From Chrysoporthe austroafricana (lineage: Eukaryota > Ascomycota > Sordariomycetes > Diaporthales > Cryphonectriaceae): DNA of 64,000 bases. This document shows, piece by piece, positions 22,976 through 37,083 of the stretch. Position numbers and translations under genes: made by a program. The DNA lies in the NCBI GenBank assembly GCA_001051155.2, contig JYIP02000004.1, positions 745,576-809,575 on the forward strand, given 5' to 3'. Position 1 is the stretch's first letter. The number at the start of each line of letters is the position of its first letter. Under the pieces are notes generated by a model. That model did not search any database. It was not told the origin of the DNA and saw only the letters and a program-made list of their open reading frames with translations.

Positions 22976-24170
22976 CTGGCTGGGCGACGGGTGATGCTCA
23001 AAGGCTGTATTCCCATTCAGTCGTCAGTCTTCATGAAGCGGGACTGAGCAAATGACTGTTCACAGGGTCAGCAAATATCTTGTGAAGCCAAACACATCTA
23101 TCCTTTTGAGGCACATGGAGCGCTAAGCACTTGGACATGATGGTCTGGGGCAACTATTGTCTGCAAGTTCACTGCGAAGTCACTTGACTGGCATATTGCT
23201 GAGCACTTGCCGCCTGTTAGATAATGAGTCGTTCTGTTGTTTTCTGTGTCTGGCCCAGACGTGTCTCCCTCAGGGAGCTAGGCTTCTCCCCGGGCTAAAT
23301 AGTTGAGAGGCAGCCGCAAATGCCAACCAACAATGCCGACAATGATCAAAGAAGAATCACAACGGGACGTCAGCAGTGAAGTTAAGAGCAGCAGAATCAG
23401 AGTCAAGTATCAATACTTAAACAGCAATTAAGAAAGTCCCCTCCTTTCTCCATCCATAGTCTGACCCTTCCCAACCATCACGATCGTCAGGTCACTCCTC
23501 TCATGAGCTTTGCCCTCGCATCAACTAGTCTCCCCTTCCGCGGAGAACTTCCCAGATTCTTCTCATTATTGAATCTCGATGTAAGAAAATGAATTCACCA
23601 GGCGCATCCCTACATGCATCTGTGAAGGTTGACCAAGACAAGCCCCTTTTCCCTGCCCCTTTATCCGGCTGTCCAACGCAGTGCAGTATTGAGAGGATCG
23701 AACAGGCATGACATCGTTTCATCGTGACTGTTGCAGGGGCCGGAGAGGCAGATGTGTAGGGATCGTTGGAGGCTGACGCTGCGGAGTTGGCCGGGAGCAG
23801 GCCGATGGGCAGATGAGCGATTCGCATGTCGTCTGAGGATGCGTTGAAAGGTAGAATATCATTATGTATATTCCACACCGGATGGAATCCTCAGTCGAGT
23901 CAGCCATGGGGCGGTCCAACAGTGACCTGAACGCTTTGGCGATTTAAGAGCGCGTCTGCTGTGGTCAACGCGAAGTGGTGGTACATCGAGGCAAGTGTTC
24001 GGCACAGAGAAGAACCAAGAACAGGGAGCCTTATAGATCTGACACGGCGAGGAGCGAGAATCCGTTCGTGGTAGTAGTTGGGTTTGACCGTGTTGCGTGG
24101 TGAGTGGAGGAAGCAAATCATCGTCGTCCGAACCTAAAAAAATACGAAGGGTGTTGGTGTGAATTCAAAC
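22976..24170. other. Intergenic region, nothing recognised
   Basis: 1.2 kb between convergent genes. It should hold both 3' UTRs. Only short minus-strand frames without features are present. Confidence 0.5.
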
Positions 24171-25400
<1,230 letters not shown>

Positions 25401-26246
25401 GGTGAGTGTGTCGGCCGCCAGGAGCTGGCGTGATGATGGCAGGGAGGAGAGGAGGGGTGGACGCGCCGGAGGGGTGGGAATGCGCTGCGGTGGGACAGGA
25501 TTTTACGCAGTCAGGCAGGTGGGGTGGATTGATGCACTTCTGTCGACTGCATTTGGATCGACTTCTTAGTTAGCACTCGGCGCTGGGAAGGGGGGTGGAG
25601 GGAGGGCTGCCGTATGCAGAGAAAGTGGGCGATGGGGTGATGGAGGGCCCTGGAGTGGCAAGGAAGGCAGGGCAGTGAACGGAGTCGGCTCGGGATGGGC
25701 GTCAGGCGTGGTGCTCGGCCCAGGCAGAGCGTGTTGTTGTAGTGTTGTTGTAGAGAGGGAGAGGGTGGCGGAGACGAGCGAGAGTGTGAAGTGGGTGGTG
25801 GGGAGCAGACGTACGTTTTAGAAGTGATCTCAGCCGGAGGTTGCTTTCAAACGGGGCTGAAAGCGTCTGCTGTGTGCCAATCGCCCTCGCAGGATGGCGC
25901 GGTGACGTCCCAATTTCGTGTGTCGGGGGTGTTGTTGTCCGGATAGGTGCGTGCCTGGGTGCTGCCAGTCGGGACGGGCGGCCGGAGCGTCGAGGTAGGT
26001 GTGTCGCGTCGAGACAGCTTCAGCAGCGGGGCCAGGTGGTTGTGACGTGGATCGCCAGACCGCGGTGCTGTGGCTGCGCTGCGTCAGGATGTTCGCGTCG
26101 GGCTCGCCCCTTCAGTGCGAAGAGAGAAGACACGGATGGAAGTGGTCTCGGCCGCTGCGGACCGGATGTCGCCTGGTCTGAGGGCTGGAATTCCCCTCGT
26201 GATGGGTGGTGCGGTTGGGAGGCACGGAGGCGGGATCGTGGGTGCG

Positions 26247-26388
26247 TTTTTTTTTTTTTTTTTTTTTTTTTTTCCTCTTTCTTCCCTCCTCTTTTTTTTT
26301 TTTGTCGGGGNGGGGGGGGGGGGGGGGGGGGCGGTGGGGGCGGGGGGGGTCGCCGGTGCTGGTGGGGGGGGGGGGGGCGCTGGGGGGT

Positions 26389-26427
<39 letters not shown>

Positions 26428-26461
26428 GGGGGGGGGTTTTTTTTTTTTTTTTTTTTTTTTT
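26247..26461. repeat. Homopolymer block: poly-T, poly-G with N, poly-T
   Basis: 27 T (26247-26273), a C/T segment, a further T run, then long G runs with an ambiguous base at 26311, ending with 25 T (26437-26461). Such symmetrical homopolymers around an N suggest a poorly resolved sequencing or assembly region; length and content are not reliable. Confidence 0.9.
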
Positions 26462-26840
26462 GTTCCCTCGTTCTCGCCCTCTCGTCTTCGTTCGCTGCGG
26501 AGGGTTGCCGGGACAGGCTCGATCGTCGGGTGCGTCGCGTGGGCTCGGGCTCGAAAAATAGAGGAGAGAGTATCCTCGGTCGCCGTGAAGGGGTGCAGGT
26601 CAGAAAAATGCCTGGGTCAGGTCTTGTGGTCGCCGTAAAGATGAATTGGATTGACAAGTCGCCTTGGGGATCGTGGTGAGAGTGTCGGGTCAACAAAACG
26701 GCACAGAGATCGCTCAGGGCGCAGGCGAGGAATGGGAGTGGGAAGGCAACGGGCAGATCGGGGAACGTCAGGCAAGGCCCAGGGAAGGGAAAATTCCAGT
26801 CCTAATGCTACCTGGGCCGTTTCGAAGGGGGGGCCGCCGG

Positions 26841-26870
26841 GGGGTGCGCTGGGGTGCGCTGGGGTGCGCT
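26841..26870. repeat. Three perfect 10 bp tandem repeats
   Basis: The decamer GGGGTGCGCT is repeated three times head-to-tail, with a partial fourth (GGGGCTC) following. Short minisatellite in the gene-poor region. Confidence 0.85.
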
Positions 26871-29800
26871 GGGGCTCAGCGCTGCCCGCCTGGAGCTATG
26901 AAAAGCGCGCTAGGGACCACGGCTGCTGCGTTGCAAATCAGGACTTGGCGCTCCCAAGTGCTCGGATTTGGGCCTGGACCTGGGACCTGGCACGCCTGGG
27001 ACTTGCGACTGGGAGCGTGACTAGGGGGGTTACGCAGGCTGCGCCGGCTGGCTGCTCCGGCTGGCTGCTGGCACAAGGTTGTGGGGTGGGTAGCAGCAGC
27101 TGCTGGAGGGCAGGCAGGGGGGGCGCTCAACGGCAGGCAGCAGAGTCAGGTAGGCCGTGGGTAGGTCGGCTGGGTGGTTCACGTAGAGGGCAGCACGCAG
27201 GGCAGCTCAAGCCGCCTCGAGGCCGTCTTCACCTCCAACGTGGTGGTATGCTGGCGCTGGCTCTGGCTCACCTGTTGGTGCGGGCGTGGGCGCGGGCGTT
27301 GCAGGCTAAAACCAGCTTGGGCCCCCACTTTCGTCGAACCCAAAAATGGCCTGGCGTGCCTGGCATCTGGGCGGGCCCCACCTTGTCTCCTCTCGAGCTC
27401 GCTCGCGGAACGAACAGAGCTGCTGCCGCCGCTGGATTCAGCTCAGCACGCCGGAGCACCTGTCCTGCTCGCCGTCCACGCGCGAGCCTCGCCTCGATCG
27501 CCCTCTTCCGGCGCCGTCTCGTCTGGTCCCGTTCCCGACTACAAAAGCCACCAGCTATCCGCCGCCGTCCCTCCTCCTCCTCCCCCCCTCTGCCTCCTCT
27601 TCTTTGTCCTCGCCCTCACCTCGGCCCAATCCAGGGCGCCGTCCAGGCCTGGCCCCAGCAGCCGTGCCCGCCTCCACCAGGCCTGCACAGCTTAATGTGT
27701 GCTTCATGTGTGCCGTATGCACGGTATAGGCATGGCACCGACTCGGGCATGGCCACGGACGCGACCCATGGCCAGCCTCGAATATCCACCTCGAGAGATG
27801 AGACGTACACAATGCGACTGACGGCACCGCGCCCGAGACCGATTGCGACTCTGAACAGATATCTGCCGGCCTGACGACGTCTCCACTGCCTGGGGTGTGG
27901 AAGCCCAACTGCGGATACCCTCATGCCGTCAAAGATCCTGAGTTCCTTTGCAATTTCTTCGCGCCGGACCTCGACTTCGTGTTGACCTGCCCGTCGGGTC
28001 AGCCCAGCTTACCGCCAGGCCGTGAGCACAGCATGCCTCTGGAGTGTCGGGTTTCAGCGTTGTTAGACGGGCGCACGGCGGTCATGGGTATGCCGTCACG
28101 AGGCCTCACCGTCGAACAGGACCAGAACCGCCTACCTGCCCAGCCCCTGAGCGTCGCCCTGGCGGGATTCCTCAGAGCGCGAGGCGTATGCCCTCAGCAT
28201 GCCAACCTGCCTGCCTGGCTGCCTGCCTGCTTACCTTGGCGCTGGCCTAGACACCCACCATCTGCCGCCTGGCCTATCGTATCGCTCAGTAGGCCATCAC
28301 GGCCTGTCCGAGCACCGCGGGCGGGACCAGGCTCGGATCGCGATGGCAGCTGCAGAGCTTCACCGGCCCTGCATCCCATGCCGGGAAGAGAAAGGAGCGT
28401 CGCCGTTCTGCCGCCAGCAGCGCCGCGCCGCCCCTTTTGGTTCCAAGGTGATGCTCACGGTCTGTCCTACCCACCCTCGCTGTCGCCCCGGCCTAGACTG
28501 CAATGGCACCCACATTGACGCTCGCTGGACCCTCTTGACCGCATTGGGAAGACTATCATTGGCCTCCCGAGGGACAAATGCCGGTCTGCTGCACGGGCGG
28601 TCGGACTTCGCATGCCGCCAAGTTTTCCAAGGCCTGCCAAGCGATAGAACGCTTCGATCCTCCAGTCCACTCGAGCGCCTCCCCTTGAGTGCCACAGCAG
28701 GCCGCCACCGACAGCGTTGAGACCACTGTCGTGGCACAGCACCGGAATCACTCACATACGGATTGACAGGCACAGACAGGGAGACGGCTGACCTGTCGTA
28801 CACGAGCCTGCCTTGAAACTTCGACGTCACCCAGTGTCGTCAGCGTAATCTTGAGAACCACATTCTGCCTACCCGGCGGTCTCCCGTCGCTTGCTCCTCG
28901 CCTCCTCCCGTGGTACGGCGCCGAAAACCATCACACTATCGTGCTCCGCCTTTAGACATCCCTCCGGCTCCAACCGCCACACTCACCACAGACCACTCTA
29001 GATTACTCCACTCATTCGGTGTCTAGGTGAATTATTCGCGGTTCATTCCGTACCCCAGCTCAGGCACCAGATCAGCGCAGCCAGAACGGCGGTGTTCGAT
29101 GGTAGGGTCCCGAATAGGCATCCCGGTGCCTGCAGAGGAAAAGACCCACTGCTTACTCTGCACTGCATTTGTATTCAAGAGAGTCAACACCTCACCGGCG
29201 TTCGCGATCGCAGACTCATACAGAGCTTACTAGATGTTATGATCAAAGCCCTGGGTTTTCTAAGTTCGCCGTCAAGTCCCTCGTATTCCTAGGCCAGCTA
29301 TCTGCAGGCAGCGCGCCTCTACCCTAGACAGTCTTAAGTGGTCCAGGTTGTCATGCCACATGTAGATGGCTTCACTTGGCCACCAGCTTTCCCGGCTTCT
29401 GTGGTAGCGAGAGGGAACGACCACCCTGGTCGAAGTGTTCCAGGCAAATTATGGATCATCTGACTTACACTAGAGGCTTGTCCTCTCTCACTAATATTAT
29501 AGGCCGTGCTGGTCACAGATGACCAAGATCCCCCCCCCCCTCTCTTTTTATTCTGAAATTGGACAAAGCTTCAGACGAAAGCTTCACCAGACGCAGGATC
29601 GCAACGATCGCATCTCGAATTCCCTCATCACTCATCCATCCCCTTCCAAAGTCACGCCACTGAAGCTTTGACACCCGAGAGATATGGCCAATCACCTGAT
29701 CTGACTAGGCTCTTCACCGCAGAGCCGACAACTACGATGAACTTACAAGGAAAACCCTGGTTGATGCCAACACATTATGTCGGCACGGGAGGCTCTTTGT

Positions 29801-31814
29801 TGGACTCTTTTCACGGGCACAGACACAGGCTGGCAGTTGTCTCCTCGGTGATAGAATCTGTGAAGTTTTGGGACCACGGTACTGCTGTCCAAGGCAGCCT
29901 ACACAGAAACACCCCAGAGCCAATATCAGAGCCAATGGCTGCACGCTTACTTGCGCGGCGACCTCACACTTGCCTCGAACGAACGGCTTGTAGGCTCGAG
30001 TGCGCGGGCTCCGAGAGTCGCGGGCTCCGAGTTCTAAGAGGGCCCGATCTTCACAGGGATGACCGTCAGGGGGACTGTGAGACCTGGCACCCCGTGGAAA
30101 TATGCGGACGGATTTCCAGCGGGCTCAAAACACCAAACCTCAAGCTGGACCTTCATGGGTGATACTAAGACGACTTCGAAAGCTATAACGCCGTCGCAGT
30201 TCAGCCTAGGCACCGGCGTTGATTACACATGTCAAAGAAGTTGGATCGTCTCTTCTGTTCTCTGAATTCACGCCGGCGGCCTAAACCTTGATCGAGTACC
30301 TTGACGGCAGTTCATCGGCCTGCAACGCTGTGGTCAGTAAAGAATACGGGCGGTGGACCAACCATGCTTTTTCGAGAACATGGCGATCCCATGACCAAGC
30401 TTTTGTAACGGACCGCGCCAATCGTTCGTTTATCTGACTGATTTGATCGGTTGAAACAGCCGATGGGCGCTACCGGTCGATGCATGGATACACTGGAAGT
30501 GATCCGGAACCGGCACGACCTATAATATTCATGGGAGGGGACAAACCTCCAGTGCAACTAAAGATAGTCCAGGATTTCCTTCAAACACTCTGACCAGGGT
30601 GGTCATTCCTTGTCCGCTACCAAAATGCCTATTTTTCCAAGCAGGCGAGACTCTGAGCCTTCGTTGTCAACGAACAGGCAATTTCACATCTTGAAAAGGC
30701 ACCTCGCAAGTCCATCGTCATAGCTCTCCGTCGTGAAAATATTCATCTCCATCATAGGAAATAACTCACTATCAGACTTTGCCACAGACCTGTCAGAGAT
30801 TCTCGCGCAAAAACACGCGGGACCTGCAAATGTCTCATTCTCCATCTGAGTGTATTGGCCGCCCAGACACTTAAGATGCAACAAAGGCTTCCGTGACCAC
30901 TTCATTCTCACCTAAAGTATATTGTCAAGCCGTTCAAAATCATGACATAAACGAGCAGCAGACTCACGCGCCTCTAAACCACGTGGTAAGCAGCCAGCAC
31001 TAGATCTTTCAAAACAAATCAATAGGGCTTCGGAGTAAAGTGTGGCAGCTTGGTCAAGTCTTTACAACTCTGGCTAACAATATGACTGTCAAACAAGATA
31101 TTCAGTCGGGCGATTCGAAACAAGGATTTGAAAAGAAGAAATGCTCAACCTGGATGGGCCGTTCTTTAGAATTCCTAAGTAAGCTGTAGTAGTGATCGAC
31201 AGCGACGACGGGGGCTCGAACTCGCTCGACCCGTCTGCGAATGCTTATCGTCGTAGGAGAAAATAGTAGTTTGGTCCAAAATAATCGTACTTACAACCCG
31301 AAGACACAGCAATGCATATGGCAAAATGTCCTCTCCAGGACCACTATGACTGGCACAGGCTGTTTATCGATGCACGGAGACAAACTTTAGTGCAGATAAA
31401 AAGGGCCCGTTCCTTTCAGGCCAGTTGCACTGACTGAATGACATACTAACATACCAGGAATAATCGTGATTATCAAATGCCCCCATAAGGCTGACGTTGT
31501 CTCAGCATATAGTTTGCGTGACCCGGAGGCCGGCACGTCCGGGTCGCCATAGTAGTAGTCGCATTCGGAAGCATATTCCCGCCAAAAAAAAAAACAACGT
31601 CATTGATCCCGAGCCGCGTCGGGAGCCCCACAATGACGACGTCTGATGCGCTGAGCCTCGAGGCTGTGAGAGCTCGCTCCCTTCCCAGCACGCATATATT
31701 TATTCCCTGCGCGCGCAGGGCCCGCCGGCGCCGCTCTGCGACAGTGCCATCCGCCGAAATCACTTTTACTTTCGCCCACAACATCAATATCCTGACGTCT
31801 CAAGCACCATCAAT

Positions 31815-32809
31815 ATGTTCGGTATTCCGTACTGGATAATACCACTCTTCGCAGGCTGCGTATGGCTAGGTAAGTCGTAAAACTCACCTCCTCCGGGCTC
31901 CCGGGGCCGCGCAATGCACACTCACGTATGATCCCCAACTAACCTCGCGTCTCGCGACACCACAGGCGGCCTCCTCGGGATGCTCTGCACCTGGGTCGCT
32001 AAGGGCGAGCCGTACTACGAATTCATGCGAGCGACGAGTCAGCACATCGTCTACATCTCGGACATCGGCGCCACGTCGTGGGGCAAGCCCATCTTCATCA
32101 CGACGTCGGCCGTCATGGTCGTCACCTTCGACCTCGTCTTCATGTCGGAGCGCTGGCTGCGCCACAAGAGGAGGCTCGTGCCCAACTACAGCCGCTGGGA
32201 GAAGGCCATGTCGGTGCTGGCCATCATCTGGTCCATCGTCGGCGCCGCCGGCCTCATCCTGCTCACCATCTTCGACACCGCGCACTACCACACCGCCCAT
32301 GACAGCCTCCTGGGCGTCTTCATCGCCGGCTACGTCATCAGCGCCATCTGCGTCTGCATCGAGTACCTCCTCCTCGGCCTCGTCACGCGCAAGCACGACC
32401 ACGGGCGCGGCCTCCAGACGCACCGCCAGCACCGGATGCTGCTGGCCAGCTTCGTCATCAAGGCCGTGTTCATCGTGGTAGAGGTCGCGCTGGCGATCGC
32501 GTTCGGCGTGACGGAGTATACGGGGCGCTACAATCAGTCGGCTATCCTCGAGTGGGTCGTCGCCCTTGTCTATATCTTCTGTAGGTGGCCCATTCTGTCG
32601 GACCCTCCCCCTCCCTCCTCCCCTTGTTCCTTGCTGCCGCGTGGGACAGATGGCTGATCCGAGTGTAACTAGATGTCTGGTCCTACATCTTCGACTTCTT
32701 GCCGGTGAATTTTGCGATACATAGGACTAGGAGCAACACGTTCCCGGGCTATGAGAACGGCAGCGAGGAGATGGCGATGGCGAACGATGGATCGCCAGCT
32801 TTCACGTGA
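31815..32809 (+). CDS. Frag1/DRAM/Sfk1 family membrane protein
   Basis: Multi-pass membrane protein of the Frag1/DRAM/Sfk1 family; yeast Sfk1 acts at the plasma membrane with the PI4-kinase pathway and in lipid asymmetry, while animal relatives act in lysosomes or GPI remodelling. Three exons: 31815-31869, 31966-32580 and 32673-32809, giving 268 aa. Introns are 96 and 92 bp, both in frame with conserved flanks. Helices visible: residues 5-28 (WIIPLFAGCVWLGG), about 60-85 (PIFITTSAVMVVTFDLVF), about 108-132 (AMSVLAIIWSIVGAAGLILL), about 145-170 (LLGVFIAGYVISAICVCIEYLL), about 188-210 (LASFVIKAVFIVVEVALAIAF) and about 225-245 (VVALVYIFYVWSYIFDFLP). The family signature includes FDTAHYHTAHD between helices and the short soluble tail. 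The exact subfamily is not assignable. Confidence 0.88.
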
Positions 32810-33453
32810 AGGTTTCCACGGTGCCGGAATGCCGGTTTCGCTAATGACGCATGAGCACCGCGTCCCTAGACATGGCATACGAATTATTAATTGAGCATTG
32901 TACGGCGTCGCGGTAGAAGTGATAAATAATGCTTAGATAACATACAATGATACCCGATTTTCCCGATGATGTCGGGAGCCTTCTGTTTCTAGCTACCGCT
33001 CATGTACCCTGCAAGAAGCTCTGCTGCGTGAAGCGATAGGAAGTTGAGAATCCGGACTACCGAGCAAACCTCTTTACGGGCGTAGGGAACTGCTGGTTTG
33101 CGCGCAGATGGGGCATCCACAACAGAGATGTGCAAAAAAACCAGAATCTCATGCGGATTTTTGGTTAAGGAAAATAGTCGCCTCACAGGTAATTATAACC
33201 GATATCAGACGAGACTATCCGCTGCCCCCTCCAATCGTGCAAAGCCACCTCTGGGCGCCAAAATGTCCTCCTAGCAACCTTCTTTCCCAAGCAAATTGAT
33301 ATCGATTCAGCATTGCCTGCCAGCACAGGTACACAAGAACATAAACTCTAAAACAGCGTGAAAGGTGAAGAAGCAACACAACTTAGTAATACACAGTCTG
33401 CTCCTCAACAGTCCTCGGTCCGCTCCGAACCACCAACAGTCTCAAGATTCTTC
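32810..33453. other. Intergenic region between convergent genes
   Basis: 644 bp, AT-richer than the genes, presumably 3' UTRs of the Frag1-like and NTO1-like genes. No feature recognised. Confidence 0.5.
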
Positions 33454-36400
33454 CTACCGTTTTCTAGCAGACGACCTAAGCCGCTTCCGACCAATCCCTC
33501 CCGCCGTGCCACTTACTTTCCTCCTACTCGAGCTTCCGGACCGCAGGCTGCCTCCGCCCTGATCGGGCAGCGGATCGACAGGCGAAGCAGTAATAGTGCT
33601 ATCCTCAACGTTGAATTCCAGATCATTGAGCTCCTCCTCGTCCATGTCTGTTAGCTCCTCACTGAGCGACCTGAGCGCCTCACGTCCCGCCCATTGTTCC
33701 TCGATCGCAGTTGTGCCCTCGGGTTCGAAAGGCTTAAGGTACCAGGGGATACCGCCTTCGGTGAGTGTGTTATCTGTCCCATGGCCGAGGCTTCCGTTGG
33801 ATTGCGGGGGTGTCAGGGGCGTTGGTTGCGAATTTTGGGATACGTGCGTATACCCGTTCATGTCGGGAGGTGTCGGTGCTGACTTCACGCCGTTGGGCAA
33901 TTTGCCTTCAGTCTCATGAGATGCACCCTCACCAGCCGCGATACCAGCTGCTGTGTCGCCATTGATCTCGCCAGCATCCTCGTCCTTAACCTCGATACTG
34001 AGTTCGTCAACGTCCATCTTGTCAGCCTCGCCGCCACCAGCTTCGCCACCCAACTGTACCTCCGCAACAGTGATGTGAGCTTCATCAGGGGCGTCTTCCA
34101 TAACAACGTCCTGGCCGGCCTGGCCTGCTGCTTCTTGTTGGGGAGGCCCGGGTTTCCTGATCTCAAGGCTGGCGTCGATCATACCCTCAAGCTCCTTCTG
34201 CAGATTGCCGTAGTTCTTTGACGTGATGTCTGCCTCGGCCTTCAACGCGATCTCTAACTGTGGCTGGACCGACTTTATGATGCGCTTACCGAGCCTTTTG
34301 CGGTCTCGAGCCTCAGAGTATGAGTTTTGCTTAGTAGGCGACACATCAATGGGCTCGAGTCTGGACTGGTCGGCAAATCCTGGCTTGAACTGGGCATTGA
34401 TACCGACATGGATGACCTCGCAGAGATCATGGGCAAAGCCAAGAGTCGTCGTGTAGAAGCGCTTCTCGAACCTACTTTGTAGCTTCGCCAGACCATCTTT
34501 GAACACGTTCTTATCGAGCCTAGAGATCCATTAGCATTTACAGCAGTCAGTGCTGGATTGCAAGAGACACTCACGCTTGGGCCTTGTCAATGACAGGCAA
34601 GAGAAGCTTGAAGATGGGAAAGTAGCATGTGTCCACAAAATCCTGTTCCATCTCAGCCTGCTCCAGCTTGTCCCATTCGCGGCTGACAATATCACCCGTA
34701 AGAGACTTGAGCTGTTCGAGGTCATTCAGAAGGGTCTCAGCAAACTCGATACGCCTAGCCAGGCGAGTCTTGCCGGAAGGACCCATGGCAGCGAAATCCC
34801 GCCTCGTCAACTCGATGGACGAGAATGACTCCATCTGCAATTGCAGACGTTTCAAGAGCGCGGCTCCGCGGCGAGACTCTCGCTTCAGGGTCCAATATCG
34901 ACATGCTTCAGCCACATACTCCTTTCGCTTCCGCAGGGTGAAGCGTGCCAGCCCACTCTCTACCAAGTCAAAGACAGCTTGCGGGATTACTGGTGCCCCT
35001 GATGGCAGTTTCCAGATCTTCCCTGTCTGGCCCTTCTTCTTGTCCCCTCCGCCAGACAGCTTGGCTCCAATCATTTGCGATTCGTCGGGGGGATGTTCGG
35101 TGAAAGCATGTCGATGAGTGGCTGCCAGCTGTCGTGCTGAGTCCTGACTGCTCGCCCAGATGCGGCCCTTCATGGTGCGCTTATAGAACTTCTTGGCCTC
35201 CTTGATCGCAGTAGCCACGCCATGCTCCTCTTCATAGTCTGGCGGACAATGCTTGTCGCAGAAAGCCTTGAGGACCATGCCACCATCCAGCACAGCTAGA
35301 GCGCCTTGACTGTTCTTCATCTTAAGGTACAAATGCGCCCGTCGTGCACAAGTAACATGGAAAGCCTGGTAGCATGCCTTATTACCGCATTGTATGCAGG
35401 CTCCCATCTTCTGGTTGCAGATGTAACACTGTAGTTTCCAGCGATTTTTTGGAACCTTGTCCACGTCCATCACAGGCTCCATGAAAGTGTGATTGCCCAG
35501 AGAGACTTCGGGAATCCACATTGCACAGAGCAGATGGGCCCACTTCGAGTTATTTGTTTGCTTGAATGCACCATCAGTGTTGGGGCAGAAAATGCAAGTC
35601 TGTAATCCACGATTAGCTAAGTCCCGCATATTGCAACCAAATGCTGCCCAACTTCATCACTTACCGGAATCCCACGGCCCGCGAGCTGACATTTCCGACA
35701 CATCCACTGCCCCTCAGGAATGAATGGTACCCCATAACATTCCTGATGCACTGCAAGGTCGCAGCCGTCACAGAACACAATCGCATTGGTGTTTTCACAG
35801 TCACCATCATCGCATATAGCGCACTTGCTGTCCTGCTCCTCGCCGCCGGGTTCGCCATTAACAGCTGCAGCAGAGCTCGACCTCGGCCGATGCGTCTGTG
35901 GTGGCTTTGGGTTGGGCTTCGGTATCTTCTTTTCCAGAGCATGCCACTCCTTCTCGATCTTGGTAATTGTAATTTCGAAAATCTCACGTGTCACAGGTTC
36001 CAATTCGTGCGCTTTGCGCTGCGTGTTCAACGTTTCTAGCCACATGTCGTCCTGCTCATCCATGTCGTACTCAACGCGGCCCAGATTCGACCCGCTGTGG
36101 GAGACAATCACTTCGCCTTCCGCCTTATGGCCAAGCAGCTGGTCCACATCTTCGTCCACGTGGGCGTCGCTGGCCTTCAAAAGACGCCGCTCGGGCCGGA
36201 TGAAGTTGTCGCTCTCTTGATAGCCCACATTCATCATAGCCTTCTCGACATATTTTGCCTGGCCAAAGGTCTTGCTCTCGAAAAGTAATATGCGGTCCGT
36301 CTTCCGGTAGGAGGGGTTCTTCAGGTCGAGGCGCTCTTTCGGAGTCTGATTCAGGGTGGACAGAACCTTGGGTGTCTTCGGGGTCTGGCCCAAGTCCGAG

Positions 36401-37083
36401 CGCGTGGCGTAGAAGGACACGGCATCTCTGGGACGGGTCGTTCGGCGCCTCGTAGGTGTCTCCACGACGGTGGTTGGAGTGGCCACAGCCCCTTCTGCCT
36501 GTGTCACAGACCCGCCCGCCCCCGCTACCGTGTTGTTGACGTCTTTCGAGGGGGTGCTGACGCCGTTGAGGGTAGTCTGTGAGGCAGGAGGGGGGAGAGG
36601 TGGTGGAGTGGACTTTCGGGTCCCGTCCACGTCCTCAGCATGGAAGATCATGAAGGCGGCCTCGGTGTCCAGGTTTGGGTGGAACTCCTCCCAGCCGCGC
36701 TCTTCTCTCGGTTTGTAGCCCTCGCTCTGCGCAACCGCCGCTGCCACCGCCGCTGCAGAGCTGAACTCCATATCGTCCTGTGGGCGGTTTGCGGAGGTTC
36801 GCGCGCGTGTGCTTCTCTCTCGCGGGGCCGGCGGGTGTCGAGACCGGTTGGTGGACCTGCGGGCGGTGCTTCGCGGTCTCGAGGAGGCGGCACGAGACTG
36901 GGCTGCCGGCGTCTCCGTGATCTCGTCGGCGAGGACGAACCTGCCACCGCCGCCAGGGCCGCCCGGTATGTACTTCCTCTTCTTCAGGGGTGGCTCCTCG
37001 TGGTCTTGAGAGGCCCTGCCGCGCGGGCGGACAGACACGCGCCCAGAGCGCGAGCTCCTTGGCGTGGCTGGCCTTGACGACAT
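33454..37083 (-). CDS. NTO1: NTO1-like double PHD-finger protein (NuA3 subunit)
   Basis: Chromatin protein related to yeast Nto1 and animal BRPF/peregrin, which act as scaffold subunits of NuA3/MOZ-type H3 acetyltransferase complexes and read histone H3. Three exons: 37083-35665, 35599-34575 and 34519-33454, giving 1169 aa. The N-terminus is basic, Ser/Pro-rich and disordered. An EPL1-like region (about 300-400) holds LGRVEYDMDEQDDMWLETLN. PHD1 (about 421-465) has CAICDDGDCENTNAIVFCDGCD...HQECYG. It is followed directly, across intron 1, by the extended ePHD with CIFCPNTDGAFK, WAHLLCAMWIPEV, CYICNQKMGACIQC and FHVTCARRAH. The rest is helical, then acidic, ending in a basic RKR tail; no clear bromodomain acetyl-lysine motif was seen. 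The frame also contains an upstream ATG at 37227; 37083 was preferred. Confidence 0.9.

Larger units (their letters stand above)
25401..31814. other. 6.4 kb gene-poor region
   Basis: The first part is the PP1 promoter/leader (G-rich on the plus strand), followed by a homopolymer block and a GC-rich stretch to about 29 kb with long but unconvincing frames (one of 407 codons at 26651-27874, full of Arg, Trp and Ser as expected for chance GC-rich DNA). From about 29.5 kb the DNA is more AT-balanced. A 70-codon minus-strand frame at 29732-29944 starts with a signal-peptide-like segment. No gene is supported. Confidence 0.45.

Noticed and set aside
26651..27874. 407-codon plus-strand frame
   Set aside because: GC-rich DNA with Trp/Arg/Ser-heavy translation, no domains, no splice logic and a tandem repeat inside; expected by chance.
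31195..31260. tRNA-like segment on the minus strand with GAGTTCGAGCC
   Set aside because: The T-arm stem does not pair, and the acceptor stem spacing is about 57 nt, too short for a tRNA.
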